Shown here piece after piece: positions 54,916 to 63,258 of a stretch of DNA of 64,000 nt; position 1 is the stretch's first letter, and each line of letters begins with the position of its first letter. The stretch is from assembly GCF_001854125.1 (NCBI RefSeq), contig NZ_CP017715.1, forward strand, positions 992,001 to 1,056,000, read 5' to 3'. Under the pieces are notes generated by a model. It made no database searches. It was not told the origin of the DNA and was given only the letters and a program-made list of their open reading frames with translations. This stretch comes from Marinobacter salinus. GTDB lineage: Bacteria > Pseudomonadota > Gammaproteobacteria > Pseudomonadales > Oleiphilaceae. The position numbers and the translations under genes are program-made.

Positions 54916-56592
54916 ATGGATTTCGAGCAGTTCTATCAGGACAAATACCCCGCCGGCGTGCCCCGGGAGGTCGACCTGACCAAGTACAAAAGCATGGTGG
55001 ATGTGTTCGAGCAGGCCGTAAAAAAATATGCGGATCGCCCGGCGTTCACTGCTGTTGGCGCTACTCTCACATACCGTGACCTCGATACCCAGAGCCGTAA
55101 TTTTGCGGCGTGGCTGCAAAACAAGACCGATCTCAAGCCCGGTGATCGGATCGCTGTTCAGATGCCAAACGTCAGTCAGTACCCTGTTGTTGTGTTTGGC
55201 GCCATGCGCGCTGGATTGATTGTGGTGAACACCAATCCGCTTTATACCACCCGTGAAATGGAACACCAGTTTAACGATTCCGGCGCGAAGGCTCTGGTTG
55301 TTCTGGCAAACATGGCTGATAACGCCGAGAAGGTGGTGCCTCACACCGGTATCGAGCATGTCATCGTGACAGAACTTGCTGACATGCATTCACCCATCAA
55401 GCGCATGCTGATGAATGCTGTGGTCAAACACGTCAAGAAGATGGTGCCTGCGTTCAACCTTCCCCAGGCTCACAAGCTCCCGGCCGTGCTGAGCGCCGGT
55501 GCTCGTGAAAAGTTTACGCCCGTTGAGTGCAAGCAGGATGACATTGCGGTGCTGCAGTATACCGGCGGGACTACCGGTGTTGCCAAGGGTGCGATGCTCA
55601 CCCATGGCAACCTGGTGGCGAATTTGCTGCAGGTTCGGCCGATGATGGAGAGTACCGTGCAGGACGGTACAGAAGTGGTGATTGCGCCGCTGCCGCTCTA
55701 TCACATTTATTCCTTTACCCTTAACTGCGGCATCATGCTCGAAGCCGGGGCGCACAACGTACTGATCCCGAACCCCCGTGATATTGCAGCTTTCGTCAAA
55801 GAGCTCAGGAATCACAAGTTCACAGCGTTCCTCGGCCTGAACACACTGTTCGTTGCTTTGTGCAATAATGAGGAATTCCAGGATCTCGATTTCAGCAACC
55901 TGAAGCTGACATCCTCTGGCGGTATGGCGCTCACCAGCGACACCGCCAAAATGTGGCAGCGGGTGACCGGTTGCGAGATTGCCGAAGGTTTTGGCATGAC
56001 CGAGACATCCCCGGTTGTCACCTTCAATCCCCAAAGCGCTATTCAGCTGGGCACTATTGGTTTGCCGATTCCCTCTACCCAGGTCAAGACCATTGACGAG
56101 GAAGGTAATGAAACACCGCTGGGCGAGGCGGGCGAGCTCTGTGTGAAAGGTCCTCAGGTAATGCGGGGTTACTGGCAGCGTCCTGAGGACACCCGGCAAT
56201 CCTTTACTGAAGACGGTTTCCTCAAGACCGGAGACATTGCGCTGATTCAGGAAGATGGATACATCCGCATTGTTGACCGTAAAAAAGACATGATTATCGT
56301 ATCTGGTTTTAATGTGTACCCGAACGAGATTGAGGATGTGGTAAGCAGCCATCCGAAAGTGGTGGAGTGCGCGGCTGTTGGTATCCCTGACACCAAAAGC
56401 GGTGAGGCGGTCAAGGTCTACCTGGTGCCGACCACCGAGGGTGTCACTGAGAATGAACTGAAGGAGTTCTGCCGGGAGCGGCTGACAGCCTATAAGGTAC
56501 CGAAGCTCTATGAATTCAGGGAGGAACTGCCTAAAACGAATGTGGGTAAAATCCTCCGTCGTCAGCTGCGCGACGAAGCGGGCAATCAGTAG
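54916..56592 (+). CDS. fadD: Long-chain acyl-CoA synthetase
   Basis: 558 residues, close to E. coli FadD (561). AMP-binding P-loop YTGGTTGVAKGAM near 214-226; the adenylate pocket EGFGMTETSP; hinge and lid GYIRIVDRKKDMIIVSG; and the C-terminal KTNVGKILRRQL with the catalytic Lys. It activates long-chain fatty acids to acyl-CoA at the inner membrane. ATG 54916 sits 6 bases after AGGAG; the in-frame ATG at 54910 has no room for a ribosome site. The neighbouring hydratase and the FabH-like gene downstream form a fatty-acid neighbourhood. Confidence 0.95.
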   Translation: MDFEQFYQDKYPAGVPREVDLTKYKSMVDVFEQAVKKYADRPAFTAVGATLTYRDLDTQSRNFAAWLQNKTDLKPGDRIAVQMPNVSQYPVVVFGAMRAGLIVVNTNPLYTTREMEHQFNDSGAKALVVLANMADNAEKVVPHTGIEHVIVTELADMHSPIKRMLMNAVVKHVKKMVPAFNLPQAHKLPAVLSAGAREKFTPVECKQDDIAVLQYTGGTTGVAKGAMLTHGNLVANLLQVRPMMESTVQDGTEVVIAPLPLYHIYSFTLNCGIMLEAGAHNVLIPNPRDIAAFVKELRNHKFTAFLGLNTLFVALCNNEEFQDLDFSNLKLTSSGGMALTSDTAKMWQRVTGCEIAEGFGMTETSPVVTFNPQSAIQLGTIGLPIPSTQVKTIDEEGNETPLGEAGELCVKGPQVMRGYWQRPEDTRQSFTEDGFLKTGDIALIQEDGYIRIVDRKKDMIIVSGFNVYPNEIEDVVSSHPKVVECAAVGIPDTKSGEAVKVYLVPTTEGVTENELKEFCRERLTAYKVPKLYEFREELPKTNVGKILRRQLRDEAGNQ

Positions 56593-56649
56593 TGTTGGTG
56601 GGCAGCCTGTCTGCCCCGTCCCCTGATGCGGGGACTATTCAGTGAATAA

Positions 56650-56671
56650 CCCCGCGCTGGCGGGGTTTTTC
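56650..56671 (+). terminator. Intrinsic terminator of fadD
   Basis: CCCCGC-GCTG-GCGGGG is a 6-bp all-GC stem followed by TTTTT, 57 bases after the fadD stop. Two additional hairpins (GGGCAG/CTGCCC and GTCCCC/GGGGAC) lie between the stop and it. Confidence 0.9.
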
Positions 56672-56752
56672 CGTTTTTAAGCGAGGCCCTTTCCCGATAG
56701 ACTGTCGCCATTCCCGATTACCGATACTGAATGAGAGCATTCCCGCAATTCA

Positions 56753-59700
56753 ATGACAAACACCACCACTGATACGCCCAACGAGCCAGATCTCAAGCCA
56801 GATGGTCGGGCGGCAATCAAGGCCATGATGGAGCAGCTTGGCGCCTGCAATCAGCAGGAAGCCGCCCGCATTGTGAAAGCAGTCGCTCGCACAAAAGGTA
56901 ATCCTGGCCAGAAAGACCTGGAGAAAATGGCGGGCTGGCTCAGGCGTGGCCTCGAAAAGGTACAGCAGCGCCATGCCTTGCACCGGCCTGCCAGTTTCCC
57001 CGAGGGGCTGCCAGTATCAGAGCGGGTGGAAGACATCGGGAAAGCGATTGAGAACCATCAGGTTGTCATCATCGCCGGTGAAACCGGATCGGGCAAAACT
57101 ACCCAGATTCCTAAAATCTGCATGAATCGTGGTCGCGGCATCCGGGGGTTGATCGGTCATACTCAGCCACGTCGAATTGCCGCGCGCAGTGTTGCTGCCC
57201 GGATTGCGGAAGAGTTGGGTGAACAGACGGGGCAGCAAATTGGCTATCAGGTCCGCTTCACCGACACCACATCGGAACAGTCCCGGGTCAAGGTGATGAC
57301 AGACGGGATCTTGCTGGCGGAAATTCAGCATGACCGCTTTCTCGACCGTTACGATACGCTGATCATCGATGAGGCACATGAGCGCAGTCTCAATATCGAT
57401 TTTCTGTTGGGTTACTTGAGACAGCTGCTGCCCAAGCGCCCGGACCTCAAAGTGATTATTACCTCAGCCACCATTGAGGTAGAGCGGTTCAGCGAATTTT
57501 TTGATCAGGCACCGGTCATCGAAGTCAGCGGGCGCACTTACCCGGTAGACATTCGTTATCGCCCTTTAACCGGCGATGAAGACGACCGTGACCAGGGCTG
57601 GACAGACGGTGTAATCGGAGCTCTGGACGAAATCGAACAGCATGAGCGTTCGGAGAAGCAGCCCCCCGGGGACGTGTTGGTCTTCCTGCCGGGAGAGCGA
57701 GAAATCCGGAACCTTAGCAAGGTGCTTCGGCACGTGGATCTCAAGCACACAGAAGTTTTGCCTCTGTATTCACGGCTGAGTAACCAGGAACAGAACCGGA
57801 TTTTCCAGTCCCACCGTGGGCGTAGAATTGTGTTGTCCACCAACGTTGCCGAGACCTCCCTGACGGTGCCGGGTATCCGTTATGTGATCGATACCGGTGT
57901 AGCCCGGATCAGCCGTTACAGTGTACGTTCGAAAATCCAGCGTCTGCCCATCGAGCCAGTCTCACAGGCCAGTGCGAATCAGCGGGCAGGGCGGTGTGGT
58001 CGGGTCGCTCCGGGTATCTGCTTCCGGCTCTACGACGAGACCGACTTCATCAATCGGCCGGAGTACACTGACCCGGAAGTCCTTCGGACCAACCTCGCAT
58101 CCGTTATCCTGCAAATGGCGACCTCTGGCCTGGGTGAGATTCGCAACTTTCCGTTCCTGGAATCTCCCGATAGCCGCCAGGTGAACGATGGCTACAAGCT
58201 CCTTGAAGAGCTCAGTGCGGTCGACGACAAACGGCGTGTGACCAGGCTGGGCCAGACCATGGCGCGGCTGCCTCTGGATCCGCGCCTGGCCCGTATGCTG
58301 GTGACCTCTGCGGATCATGGCAGTTTGGCTGAAACCCTGATCATTATCGCTGGCCTGAGTGTCCAGGACCCCCGGGAACGGCCGCAGGACAAACAGCAGG
58401 CGGCGGACCAGGCGCATGCCCCGTTTAACGATAAAGACTCGGATTTTGTGACGCTGCTGAATATCTGGAACTTTTATGAGGAGCAGCGCCAGGAACTGTC
58501 CCATAACCAGATGAAGAAAGTCTGCCAGAAGAGTTTTCTGAGCTGGATGCGCATGCGGGAATGGCGGGATATTCATCGCCAGCTCACCCTGATTTGCCGG
58601 GAACAAAAGCTCACCTTTAACAAGGATGTCGCCAGTTATGATGCTGTGCATAAGGCCATTCTTGCCGGGCTCCTTGGGCAGATAGCCGTCAAGGTCGAGA
58701 AGAAAGAGTATCTGGCTACGCGCAACCGCAAAGTGATGATTTTCCCTGGCTCCAAGGTAGCCAAAACAGGCCCAAAATGGATTGTGGCGACAGAGATTGT
58801 CGAAACCAGCCGGGTGTTTGCGCGTATGGTCGCGGCAATCCAGCCGGAGTGGATTGAGCCTCTCGCAGGCCATGTGGTAAAGCATCATTTTTTCGAACCG
58901 CACTGGGAACAGAAGCGGGCTCAGGTCATGGGTTACGAAAAGGTGACCCTCTACGGCCTTGATGTGGTGCCCAAACGTCGCATTCCCTACAGCAAGGTAG
59001 ACCCTGCCGAGTGCCGGAACCTGTTTATAAGGCGGGCCCTGGTGGAGGGCGACTACCGCTCGAAAGCGCCGTTTATTGTTCGTAACCGGGAGATGCTGGA
59101 TACCGTCGAAAATCTGGAAAAGAAAACCCGGCGCAGGGATCTGCTGGTAGACGATGAAGTGTTGGTCGAATTTTACGACCAGCGTTTACCAACCGACATC
59201 GTAAGTGGGCGGCATTTTGAAACCTGGTGGAAAGGCCTGTCGTCCCAAGAGCTGAAGGCTCTTGAACTTACCGAACAGGACATCCTTCAAAGGCCGGTGG
59301 ATGCGCAAGCTGCGGAACTCTATCCGGATTATCTGGAGTGGGAGGGCGTCCGCTACCCACTCAGTTACGAGTTCGAACCGACCAGCGAACGGGATGGGGT
59401 GACGCTTCAGGTTCCGCTGATGGCGCTCAGGCAGATTCCATCACGGCGTCTGGAGTGGCTCGTGCCGGGATTGCTGCGGGAAAAATGCATAGCGTTAGTA
59501 AAGGGGCTGCCCAAATCCTTGCGCAGGAATTTCGTCCCGGTACCGGATTTTGTCGACGCGGCACTGGCCAATATGCAGCCCTCCAATGAGCCACTGGCGC
59601 TTCAGCTGGGAGAACAACTCCGGCGCATGACTGGCGTGCGGATTGATCCGCAGGCCTGGCCTGAGTCTGAATTGCCCAGACATCTGCGCATGAACCTCCG

Positions 59701-60688
59701 GGTAATGGGAGATGGCGGCAAGGTGATGGCGGAAAGTCGGGAAACCGATGAGCTTCAGGGACAACTGGAGGGAAAAGCCGAGGAGGCGTTGGCGAGCGCA
59801 ACCAGTGAAAACCCGGAAAATGAACTCTCGGGAGAGCATACCGACTGGCAATTCGGAGATTTACCGGAGCAGGTACAAACCGAAAAGGGCGGAATGAAGG
59901 TTACTGTGTATCCTGCACTGGAAGACCTTGGCAAAACCGTTTGTCAGATTCGCTGCCTTGACCGGTTGACGGCAGAGGATACAACTCGAAAGGGCGTTGC
60001 CCGGCTGATTCTGAATCGCTTTGGAAAGACTCTGGACGATCTGGACAGGAAGTTGCCCCGGTTCAGGCAGTCAGCCTTGATGTTTGCCCCCGTGGGCCAG
60101 GCAAAGGTACTGCTGGATGATCTGGTTCTGGCAACCGTTATGACGCACTTCCTCGGTGAGTCTGTGCCGCGGACGTCTGATGATTTTGACCGGTTGTTTG
60201 ATCGGCATCGTGGAGACTTCATTCCTGCACTGGAAGAAGCAGACGAGCGCTTGTATCAGGCAATGTCTGGCTACCAGAAGGTCGCGAAGCGGCTCAAGGG
60301 AAAGATTAATCTGGCGCTTGCGAACAGCATGGCGGACCTCAAATTCCAGTTGCAGAATCTGGTTTATCCCGGATTTCTGGTGGCCACGCCGCCAGAATGG
60401 CTAGCCGAGTTCGGGCGTTATTTTGAGGCGGCGCTGATCCGGCTGGAGAAGATGCCCCGGGAAATGGGGCGGGAGCGGGAATTCCTGCACACAATTGAGG
60501 GCTTGTGGTCCCGGTACGCCAGCAAACGGGACGAGCAGCAACGCCAGGGGATACGCGATCCCGAGTTGACGGTATATCGCTGGATGCTGGAGGAGTACCG
60601 GGTCTCTTTCTTCGCGCAGCAGTTGGGTACCGCCATGACCGTTTCGATCAAGCGTCTGGACAAACAGTGGGAACTCACCCGGGTCTAG
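56753..60688 (+). CDS. hrpA: ATP-dependent RNA helicase HrpA (DEAH box)
   Basis: 1311 residues, near the normal HrpA length of about 1300. Walker A GETGSGKTTQ at 109-118; HTQPRRIAARSVA; DEAH with HERS near 205; SAT (ITSATI); the helicase C domain with NVAETSLTVPG and QRAGRCGRVAPG; then the HA2/OB domains (RNLFIRRALVEGDY) and the long C-terminal DUF3418 region. It remodels RNA or ribosomes; in E. coli it resolves stalled ribosomes. It is a single gene with its own upstream gap of 160 bases. Confidence 0.96.
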   Translation: MTNTTTDTPNEPDLKPDGRAAIKAMMEQLGACNQQEAARIVKAVARTKGNPGQKDLEKMAGWLRRGLEKVQQRHALHRPASFPEGLPVSERVEDIGKAIENHQVVIIAGETGSGKTTQIPKICMNRGRGIRGLIGHTQPRRIAARSVAARIAEELGEQTGQQIGYQVRFTDTTSEQSRVKVMTDGILLAEIQHDRFLDRYDTLIIDEAHERSLNIDFLLGYLRQLLPKRPDLKVIITSATIEVERFSEFFDQAPVIEVSGRTYPVDIRYRPLTGDEDDRDQGWTDGVIGALDEIEQHERSEKQPPGDVLVFLPGEREIRNLSKVLRHVDLKHTEVLPLYSRLSNQEQNRIFQSHRGRRIVLSTNVAETSLTVPGIRYVIDTGVARISRYSVRSKIQRLPIEPVSQASANQRAGRCGRVAPGICFRLYDETDFINRPEYTDPEVLRTNLASVILQMATSGLGEIRNFPFLESPDSRQVNDGYKLLEELSAVDDKRRVTRLGQTMARLPLDPRLARMLVTSADHGSLAETLIIIAGLSVQDPRERPQDKQQAADQAHAPFNDKDSDFVTLLNIWNFYEEQRQELSHNQMKKVCQKSFLSWMRMREWRDIHRQLTLICREQKLTFNKDVASYDAVHKAILAGLLGQIAVKVEKKEYLATRNRKVMIFPGSKVAKTGPKWIVATEIVETSRVFARMVAAIQPEWIEPLAGHVVKHHFFEPHWEQKRAQVMGYEKVTLYGLDVVPKRRIPYSKVDPAECRNLFIRRALVEGDYRSKAPFIVRNREMLDTVENLEKKTRRRDLLVDDEVLVEFYDQRLPTDIVSGRHFETWWKGLSSQELKALELTEQDILQRPVDAQAAELYPDYLEWEGVRYPLSYEFEPTSERDGVTLQVPLMALRQIPSRRLEWLVPGLLREKCIALVKGLPKSLRRNFVPVPDFVDAALANMQPSNEPLALQLGEQLRRMTGVRIDPQAWPESELPRHLRMNLRVMGDGGKVMAESRETDELQGQLEGKAEEALASATSENPENELSGEHTDWQFGDLPEQVQTEKGGMKVTVYPALEDLGKTVCQIRCLDRLTAEDTTRKGVARLILNRFGKTLDDLDRKLPRFRQSALMFAPVGQAKVLLDDLVLATVMTHFLGESVPRTSDDFDRLFDRHRGDFIPALEEADERLYQAMSGYQKVAKRLKGKINLALANSMADLKFQLQNLVYPGFLVATPPEWLAEFGRYFEAALIRLEKMPREMGREREFLHTIEGLWSRYASKRDEQQRQGIRDPELTVYRWMLEEYRVSFFAQQLGTAMTVSIKRLDKQWELTRV

Positions 60689-60825
60689 TATGATGGCAGG
60701 CCGGTTGCATCGATCCGGTGCTCACTGCACGGTTTGCTGGCGGGCAAATGCGAAAGACTGTGTTAGTATTTCCGACAGTACAATATTCAGGCATTTTGTT
60801 TTCATTACCATGACGTGGGGTTAGC

Positions 60826-61947
60826 GTGATTAAAGCCGTCATTAGCGGGACCGGTCTCTGCACACCGCCAGAAACCATTGATAACGACGAACTGGTGGAA
60901 GCGTTTAACCAGTATGTTGAGCTTCACAATGCGGAACATGCAGACGAGATCGCTCGCGGCGATATTGCTCCACTGCAGCCGTCTTCCTCGGCCTTTATCG
61001 AAAAGGCATCCGGCATCAAGCGCCGACATGTTATTGACAAGAAAGGCATCCTCGACCCGAACAGGATGACGCCTTACATTCCCGAGCGCACGAATGAGGC
61101 GCCCTCGGTTCAGTGTGAAATGGCCGTGGCGGCCTGTAACGAGGCACTGGAACAGGCAGGCAAGACGCCCGCTGACGTGGATGCGGTCATTGTGGCCTGC
61201 TCCAACATGCAGCGCGCCTATCCGGCTATCTCCGTGGAAGTTCAGGACGCACTGGGCGTTGACGGGTTTGCCTATGACATGAACGTTGCGTGCAGCTCCG
61301 CGACATTCGGGCTCCAGGCCGCGGTGAACTCTGTGGAGAACGGTGCTGCACGATCGGTACTGGTTGTCAGTCCTGAGATCTGCTCCGGGCACCTGAACTT
61401 CCGGGACCGTGACAGTCACTTTATCTTCGGCGATGCCTGCACGGCGATCCTGGTGGAGCGAGAAGAAGATACTCGTGAAGGACAGGGTTTCGAGATCCTT
61501 GGTACCAGCCTGAAGACCAAGTTCTCCAACAACATCCGCAACAATTTCGGCTTTCTGAACCGGGCGGATGAGGCTGGCATTGGCCAGCCGGACAAGCTGT
61601 TCGTGCAGCAGGGCCGTAAGGTTTTCAAGGAAGTCTCGCCGCTGGTTGCTGAAACCATTCTCAATCAGCTGCAGAACCTGTCACTGGCCCCTGATAATCT
61701 TCGTCGCATGTGGTTGCATCAGGCCAATCTCAACATGAATCAGTTGATCGCCCGGAAGGTTCTGGGGCGTGATGCCACAGAGGATGAAGCACCGGTTATC
61801 CTGGACGAGTACGCAAACACCAGCTCGGCGGGATCAATCATTGCCTTTCACAAGTTCAAGGATGACCTCAAGGCCGGCGACCTGGGGGTAATCTGCTCCT
61901 TCGGTGCCGGTTACTCCATCGGCAGCGTTGTGGTGCGCCGCCGCTGA
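60826..61947 (+). CDS. Beta-ketoacyl-ACP synthase III-like enzyme (FabH-like)
   Basis: 373 residues, longer than standard FabH (about 317). Thiolase-fold triad Cys156 (NVACSSATFG), His298 (LHQANLNM) and Asn331 (YANTSSAGS). It should condense an acyl-CoA primer with malonyl-ACP. The length and the N-terminal insertion (QYVELHNAEHADEIARGDIAPLQPSS) resemble the Pseudomonas PA3286 type, reported to draw beta-oxidation intermediates into fatty-acid synthesis. That link is from family resemblance. The start is GTG. The 137-base gap after hrpA is presumed to contain its promoter. Confidence 0.88.
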   Translation: MIKAVISGTGLCTPPETIDNDELVEAFNQYVELHNAEHADEIARGDIAPLQPSSSAFIEKASGIKRRHVIDKKGILDPNRMTPYIPERTNEAPSVQCEMAVAACNEALEQAGKTPADVDAVIVACSNMQRAYPAISVEVQDALGVDGFAYDMNVACSSATFGLQAAVNSVENGAARSVLVVSPEICSGHLNFRDRDSHFIFGDACTAILVEREEDTREGQGFEILGTSLKTKFSNNIRNNFGFLNRADEAGIGQPDKLFVQQGRKVFKEVSPLVAETILNQLQNLSLAPDNLRRMWLHQANLNMNQLIARKVLGRDATEDEAPVILDEYANTSSAGSIIAFHKFKDDLKAGDLGVICSFGAGYSIGSVVVRRR

Positions 61948-61955
61948 TCGTAGCT

Positions 61956-62363
61956 TTATCCGGCTGCCAGTTCCCTGAGGGTGTCTGGCAGCCTGGTGGC
62001 AGACCGCCTCTGGCGGTCGAACCAGACGATCTTTGCATACCCCTCAGCGTAGACGTCGCCGGTGTCGGAATCCGTCAGCACGTGGTAGGTATCCAGGCTG
62101 GTATTACCGGCCTTGTCGGCGTATGTTTTCACTACCACAGTAGCCGGGTGGCTCAGCTCCTTCAGAAATGTTGCGCTGGTCTTTATAATAACCGGCCCGG
62201 TCGGTTCTTCCGAACCTCCCAGACCCAGTGATGAAAGCCATACAATCCGGGCTTCCTCGAAGAAGCGGAAATAAACGGTATTGTTGGCATGGCCGTAAGC
62301 ATCCATGTCGCCCCAACGCAGAGGCATGGTCAGGGTGCTCACGTGGTTTCCCGGTACTGACAT
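61956..62363 (-). CDS. Hotdog-fold acyl-CoA thioesterase (4HBT family)
   Basis: About 135 residues. RWGDMDAYGHANNTVYFRFFEEARI is the YbgC/4-hydroxybenzoyl-CoA thioesterase signature with catalytic Asp and the HxxN segment; VVVKTYADKAGNTSLDTYHVL continues the central sheet. It hydrolyses acyl-CoA thioesters; chain preference is unknown. ATG 62363 has AGAGG 6 bases upstream; a longer frame to 62441 has none. It converges with the FabH-like gene (8-base gap) and diverges from mlaA. Confidence 0.88.
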   Translation of the reverse strand: MSVPGNHVSTLTMPLRWGDMDAYGHANNTVYFRFFEEARIVWLSSLGLGGSEEPTGPVIIKTSATFLKELSHPATVVVKTYADKAGNTSLDTYHVLTDSDTGDVYAEGYAKIVWFDRQRRSATRLPDTLRELAAG

Positions 62364-62452
62364 AAAGTTCCTCTGGAACAACAGTTTGAATAAAAAAGAA
62401 AAAGCGCCGGTAGTTTTGACGAATCGTAACGATCTTAACAACTCAAGAGCTG

Positions 62453-63241
62453 ATGATGAGACAAATTTTTTTCCGGCGCGGGCCTTGTGCCCTGATACTG
62501 ATGACGTTTCTTTTCGCCCTGCCTATGGGCCAGGTTGCTGCGCAGGCGATGCAGGAGCCTGCTCCGAAGGGGTCGCCTGCGGTTGACGCGAAAGATCCGT
62601 ACGAAAATTGGAACCGGAAGGTCTTCCGGTTTAATGAGACGGTTGATCGTTGGGCACTGAAGCCTGTGGCACAAATGTATCGTGATTTTATGCCCGGTTT
62701 TGCCGACAGGGCCATTACGAATTTTTTTAACAATCTGCAGGAAGTCAGGAATTTTACCAACAGTCTGTTGCAGCTTAAAGGCGAGTCTGCGGTGGTCGCG
62801 GCCGGGCGTTTCACCTACAACACAGTATTTGGTCTTGGTGGTCTTATTGACGTTGCGACCGCCTTCGATTTACCGGAAAGGCCCGAGGATTTTGGTCAGA
62901 CTCTGGGTTATTGGGGAGCGGGCGCCGGGCCTTATCTGATGCTACCCCTTCTGGGCCCATCGAATCCGCGACATTTCGGCGGACTCGCCACTGATGGGTT
63001 TGTGCTTCCGTCTCTGTGGGACAATGTTGAGAGCCCCGAGACCTACTATGCCCGTGCACTGCAGATTGTGGATAAGCGGGCTGACCTTATTCCGGCCGAG
63101 AGCTTTATTTCCGGCGACCGTTACACCTTTGTCCGGAACGCTTTTCTTCAGCGCCGGGAGTTCCTTATTAATGATGGCAGGGTTGTGGAAGACCCCTTTG
63201 CCAGTGGTGATGATGAAGATCTGATGCTTGAGGGTTTCTAA
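62453..63241 (+). CDS. mlaA: MlaA/VacJ-family protein without a lipobox
   Basis: 262 residues. The MlaA fold is recognisable: DPYENWNRKVFRFNETVDRWALKPVAQMYRDFMP, FFNNLQEVRNFTNSLLQ, GRFTYNTVFGLGGLIDVA, EDFGQTLGYWGAGAGPYLMLPLLGPSNPR. MlaA sits in the outer membrane with porins and removes misplaced phospholipids to the Mla transport system. Here the signal peptide ends with an ordinary AxA site (QVAAQA) and no Cys at +1; the sole N-terminal Cys (residue 12) is in the wrong place. It is therefore probably a soluble or porin-held version. ATG 62456 is an equal start. Confidence 0.9.
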   Translation: MMRQIFFRRGPCALILMTFLFALPMGQVAAQAMQEPAPKGSPAVDAKDPYENWNRKVFRFNETVDRWALKPVAQMYRDFMPGFADRAITNFFNNLQEVRNFTNSLLQLKGESAVVAAGRFTYNTVFGLGGLIDVATAFDLPERPEDFGQTLGYWGAGAGPYLMLPLLGPSNPRHFGGLATDGFVLPSLWDNVESPETYYARALQIVDKRADLIPAESFISGDRYTFVRNAFLQRREFLINDGRVVEDPFASGDDEDLMLEGF

Positions 63242-63258
63242 GCAGGTCCCAGGAACGG

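Noticed and set aside
54730..55389. Long minus-strand extension of the MaoC gene frame
   Set aside because: It is antisense to the start of fadD, has no hydratase similarity, and ATG 54729 has a good ribosome site.
55390..56352. Minus-strand frame of about 320 codons inside fadD
   Set aside because: It is the complement of a clearly conserved gene; no ribosome site or recognisable domain.
57962..58903. Minus-strand frame of about 313 codons inside hrpA
   Set aside because: Antisense shadow of helicase domains; the translation has no family resemblance.
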